DNA of 33,968 nucleotides, taken from an uncultured Alphaproteobacteria bacterium. Lineage in GTDB: Bacteria > Pseudomonadota > Alphaproteobacteria > Puniceispirillales > Puniceispirillaceae. Positions 32,330 through 33,968 of this stretch are shown here, one piece after another (positions within the stretch are counted from its first letter, which is position 1; each line of letters opens with the position of its first letter). The notes under the pieces were generated by a model. It had not been told where the DNA came from. It was given only the letters and a program-made list of their open reading frames with translations, and did no database searches. Location: NCBI GenBank assembly GCA_913042065.1, contig CAJWKB010000005.1, positions 1 to 33,968 of the forward strand. Reading direction: 5' to 3'. Made by a program: the position numbers and the translations under genes.

Positions 32330-33968
32330 TTACGCCATATCACTCTGGATCATCGTCTTGAAGACGTTGGACACACGTCCTGCCTCGTCTCCAACGATCA
32401 TCCTGATCACAGCAACCTTATCATCATAGGTGTTCGCTGTATCCAGCATTTCTGGCGAGATTGCCGCTTTCTTCGGCTTAAGCTTGGCTTTGATGTCTTC
32501 AAGGCTCTCACCCTCCTGAATTTCGACCTGTTCGACCTCGGCTTCGTCATCAAGGCTAACCATTGCCTCACCTGGTGCACCAGCAGCAGCTGGCACCATA
32601 ATCCGCGAGATCAATGGGCGAATAACACCTAGAACAACTACCGCCATTATCAAAATTGTCATACTTTGCTTCATTAGCGTGACAGCCCATTCCATATCGT
32701 ACCAAGGTTTGGTTACACCTTTCAGAGTAGAAACAAAGGCTGAACTGCTGACAGTCAGGCTGTCACCACGGTCTAAATCAAGACCGATCGCGTTAATTAC
32801 AAGCTTCTCAATTTCAGCAAGCTTTTCCTCAGGCACGGCCTGCACTTCGGTGAGCCCAGTCTCGATATTCACTACTTCTAAATCACGCACCAAAACAGAG
32901 GCCTGAATACGGGTTATTTTAGTTCCCGGCTTGCGTGTTGTCGATATCGTACGACTAACCTCATAATTTTTTACCTCGCTGGACGAACGGTTGCCAATGC
33001 CTCCTTCGGCACCCTTGTCCCCTTGCTCGTCCGTCACTTCTGTCTGAGTTGGTGCCCGGTTGGAGGTTGCACCCGGAATGCCGCGGGCGGTCAATTCAGA
33101 AGACGTGTCAGACGAGCGCTGCTCGCTGCGCAAAGCATTACGCTCGGGATCAACCAGTTCCTCGGTGACCTCGCTACGCGTGAAATCAATGCCGAGATTC
33201 ACTTCGGCCATGACATTGCCTCCACCAACCATGGGGGTGACAATTGAAATAATGCGCTGGCGATAAATATCTTCAAGACGGATGCGGTGTTCAAGCTGCG
33301 AGTCTGTCGCTGCCGAAGCTGCGTTGCGACCTGGTTGGGAGAGAAGATTCCCATATTGATCAACTACGGTAACCTCACCTTTAGGCAAGCTTGGAACCGA
33401 CGATGAAACCAGATGAACAATGGCGCTGATCTGTTGTCGTGACAGTGACCTGCCATCCTCCATCTGCACAAATACAGATGCTGATGGAGGCACCGATGCC
33501 CGCGCAAAGACAGATTTCTCGGGAATTGCAAGATGTACACGTGCAGCCACAAGGCCCTCAATTTCACTGATTGATCGGGCCAGTTCGATCTCCTGGCTCT
33601 GTTTGAGACGTACATTTTCGACAGTGCGGCTCGATCCCATGGGAATTTCGCTGATTGAGTCATAGCCCTCAGGAACAGAGGCTGGAAGACCCTGTGCCGC
33701 CAGTTGCATGCGGGCGGTGTGGTAATCGGATGTAGGCACTAGAATTTCACCTGTCGTCGGATCAAGCTGGACCTGCATACCAGAATTTGTCAGTGCCTCA
33801 ACAACGCGCGCCTTTTCCGCCTCTGGCATGCCAGCATAGAGCGTCGTCACCGGTGGCTTGTTCAGGAAATAGAATGCTGCAAGACCAATAACGGCTAGCA
33901 CCACGCCAAAAATTGCAGGGGCAGACCGGCGGATGCTTGGATCGGATGCAATCCGACGAACGCTGGAG
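32330..33968 (-). CDS. fliF: Flagellar MS-ring protein FliF (5' end outside window)
   Basis: At least 546 residues of the membrane ring platform protein; the frame is open to the right edge, so the extreme N-terminus is missing. Visible are the first transmembrane helix (AIFGVVLAVIGLAAFYFL), the start of the ring-building domain with LYAGMPEAEKARVVEAL and GEILVPTSDYHTARMQLAAQGLP (core YHTARMQLAAQGLP), a long Ser/Thr-rich periplasmic part, a second transmembrane segment (about MTILIMAVVVLGVIRPL) and a C-terminal FliG-binding tail (TYDDKVAVIRMIVGDEAGRV as VIRMIVGDEAGRV). It leads the fliF-fliG-fliH-fliI-fliJ run. Confidence 0.97.
   Translation of the reverse strand, partial: SSVRRIASDPSIRRSAPAIFGVVLAVIGLAAFYFLNKPPVTTLYAGMPEAEKARVVEALTNSGMQVQLDPTTGEILVPTSDYHTARMQLAAQGLPASVPEGYDSISEIPMGSSRTVENVRLKQSQEIELARSISEIEGLVAARVHLAIPEKSVFARASVPPSASVFVQMEDGRSLSRQQISAIVHLVSSSVPSLPKGEVTVVDQYGNLLSQPGRNAASAATDSQLEHRIRLEDIYRQRIISIVTPMVGGGNVMAEVNLGIDFTRSEVTEELVDPERNALRSEQRSSDTSSELTARGIPGATSNRAPTQTEVTDEQGDKGAEGGIGNRSSSEVKNYEVSRTISTTRKPGTKITRIQASVLVRDLEVVNIETGLTEVQAVPEEKLAEIEKLVINAIGLDLDRGDSLTVSSSAFVSTLKGVTKPWYDMEWAVTLMKQSMTILIMAVVVLGVIRPLISRIMVPAAAGAPGEAMVSLDDEAEVEQVEIQEGESLEDIKAKLKPKKAAISPEMLDTANTYDDKVAVIRMIVGDEAGRVSNVFKTMIQSDMA

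Overview
The window looks like a chromosomal segment of a marine alphaproteobacterium, plausibly of the SAR116 / Candidatus Puniceispirillum type. This is an inference from gene content: a DMSP-demethylase (DmdA)-like gene, a PomAB-like (probably sodium-driven) flagellar stator, sigma-54-driven flagellar operons and bactofilins. No rRNA or tRNA gene, insertion sequence, CRISPR array or phage module was seen.

Left part (1-8 kb): the 3' end of a cyclophilin, a RarD-type exporter (minus), a cold-shock protein with a structured 5' leader and a strong terminator, then a minus-strand block with a DmdA-like demethylase, a threonine aldolase and a HAD phosphatase. Two decayed-looking stretches follow: a stop-interrupted ORF near 4.4-4.65 kb and a ketopantoate-reductase-like remnant at 5.5-5.7 kb. 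A LysR regulator follows (plus).

Middle (6.8-15.4 kb): three tandem bactofilin genes (minus) lie back to back with a plus-strand set encoding a small tail-anchored protein, an M23 (LytM) peptidase, a lipoprotein and a small helical protein, which reads as a cell-shape or wall-remodelling cassette. Next come two adjacent stand-alone cyclic-nucleotide-binding-like proteins, a 67-residue protein behind a sigma-54 promoter, rpoN itself (minus), a small membrane protein and a secreted DUF1566 protein.

Right part (15.5-34 kb): motA/motB (pomA/pomB-like) on plus behind a sigma-54 promoter, converging on a very long minus-strand flagellar block. In transcription order this is fliF (cut by the window end)-fliG-fliH-fliI-fliJ; sigma-54 promoter; fliK-fliL-fliM-fliN; sigma-54 promoter; fliO-fliP-fliQ-fliR-flhB; then four poorly characterised genes, of which the first two overlap like an operon (two-TM protein, Cys4 mini-protein, TM-coiled-coil protein, PDZ-like TM protein). 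It supplies the MS ring, switch, export gate, export ATPase complex, hook-length ruler and stator. RpoN encoded in the window probably reads four or five promoters in it. Flagellin, hook and rod genes, flhA and the sigma-54 activator are not in the window.

Most notable for follow-up: the linked sigma-54 promoters and the unknown genes they drive, the unknown genes behind flhB, the bactofilin-peptidase cassette, the cNMP-like pair, the exact 20-residue repeats in FliK, and the two mutually exclusive hairpins in the cold-shock leader.
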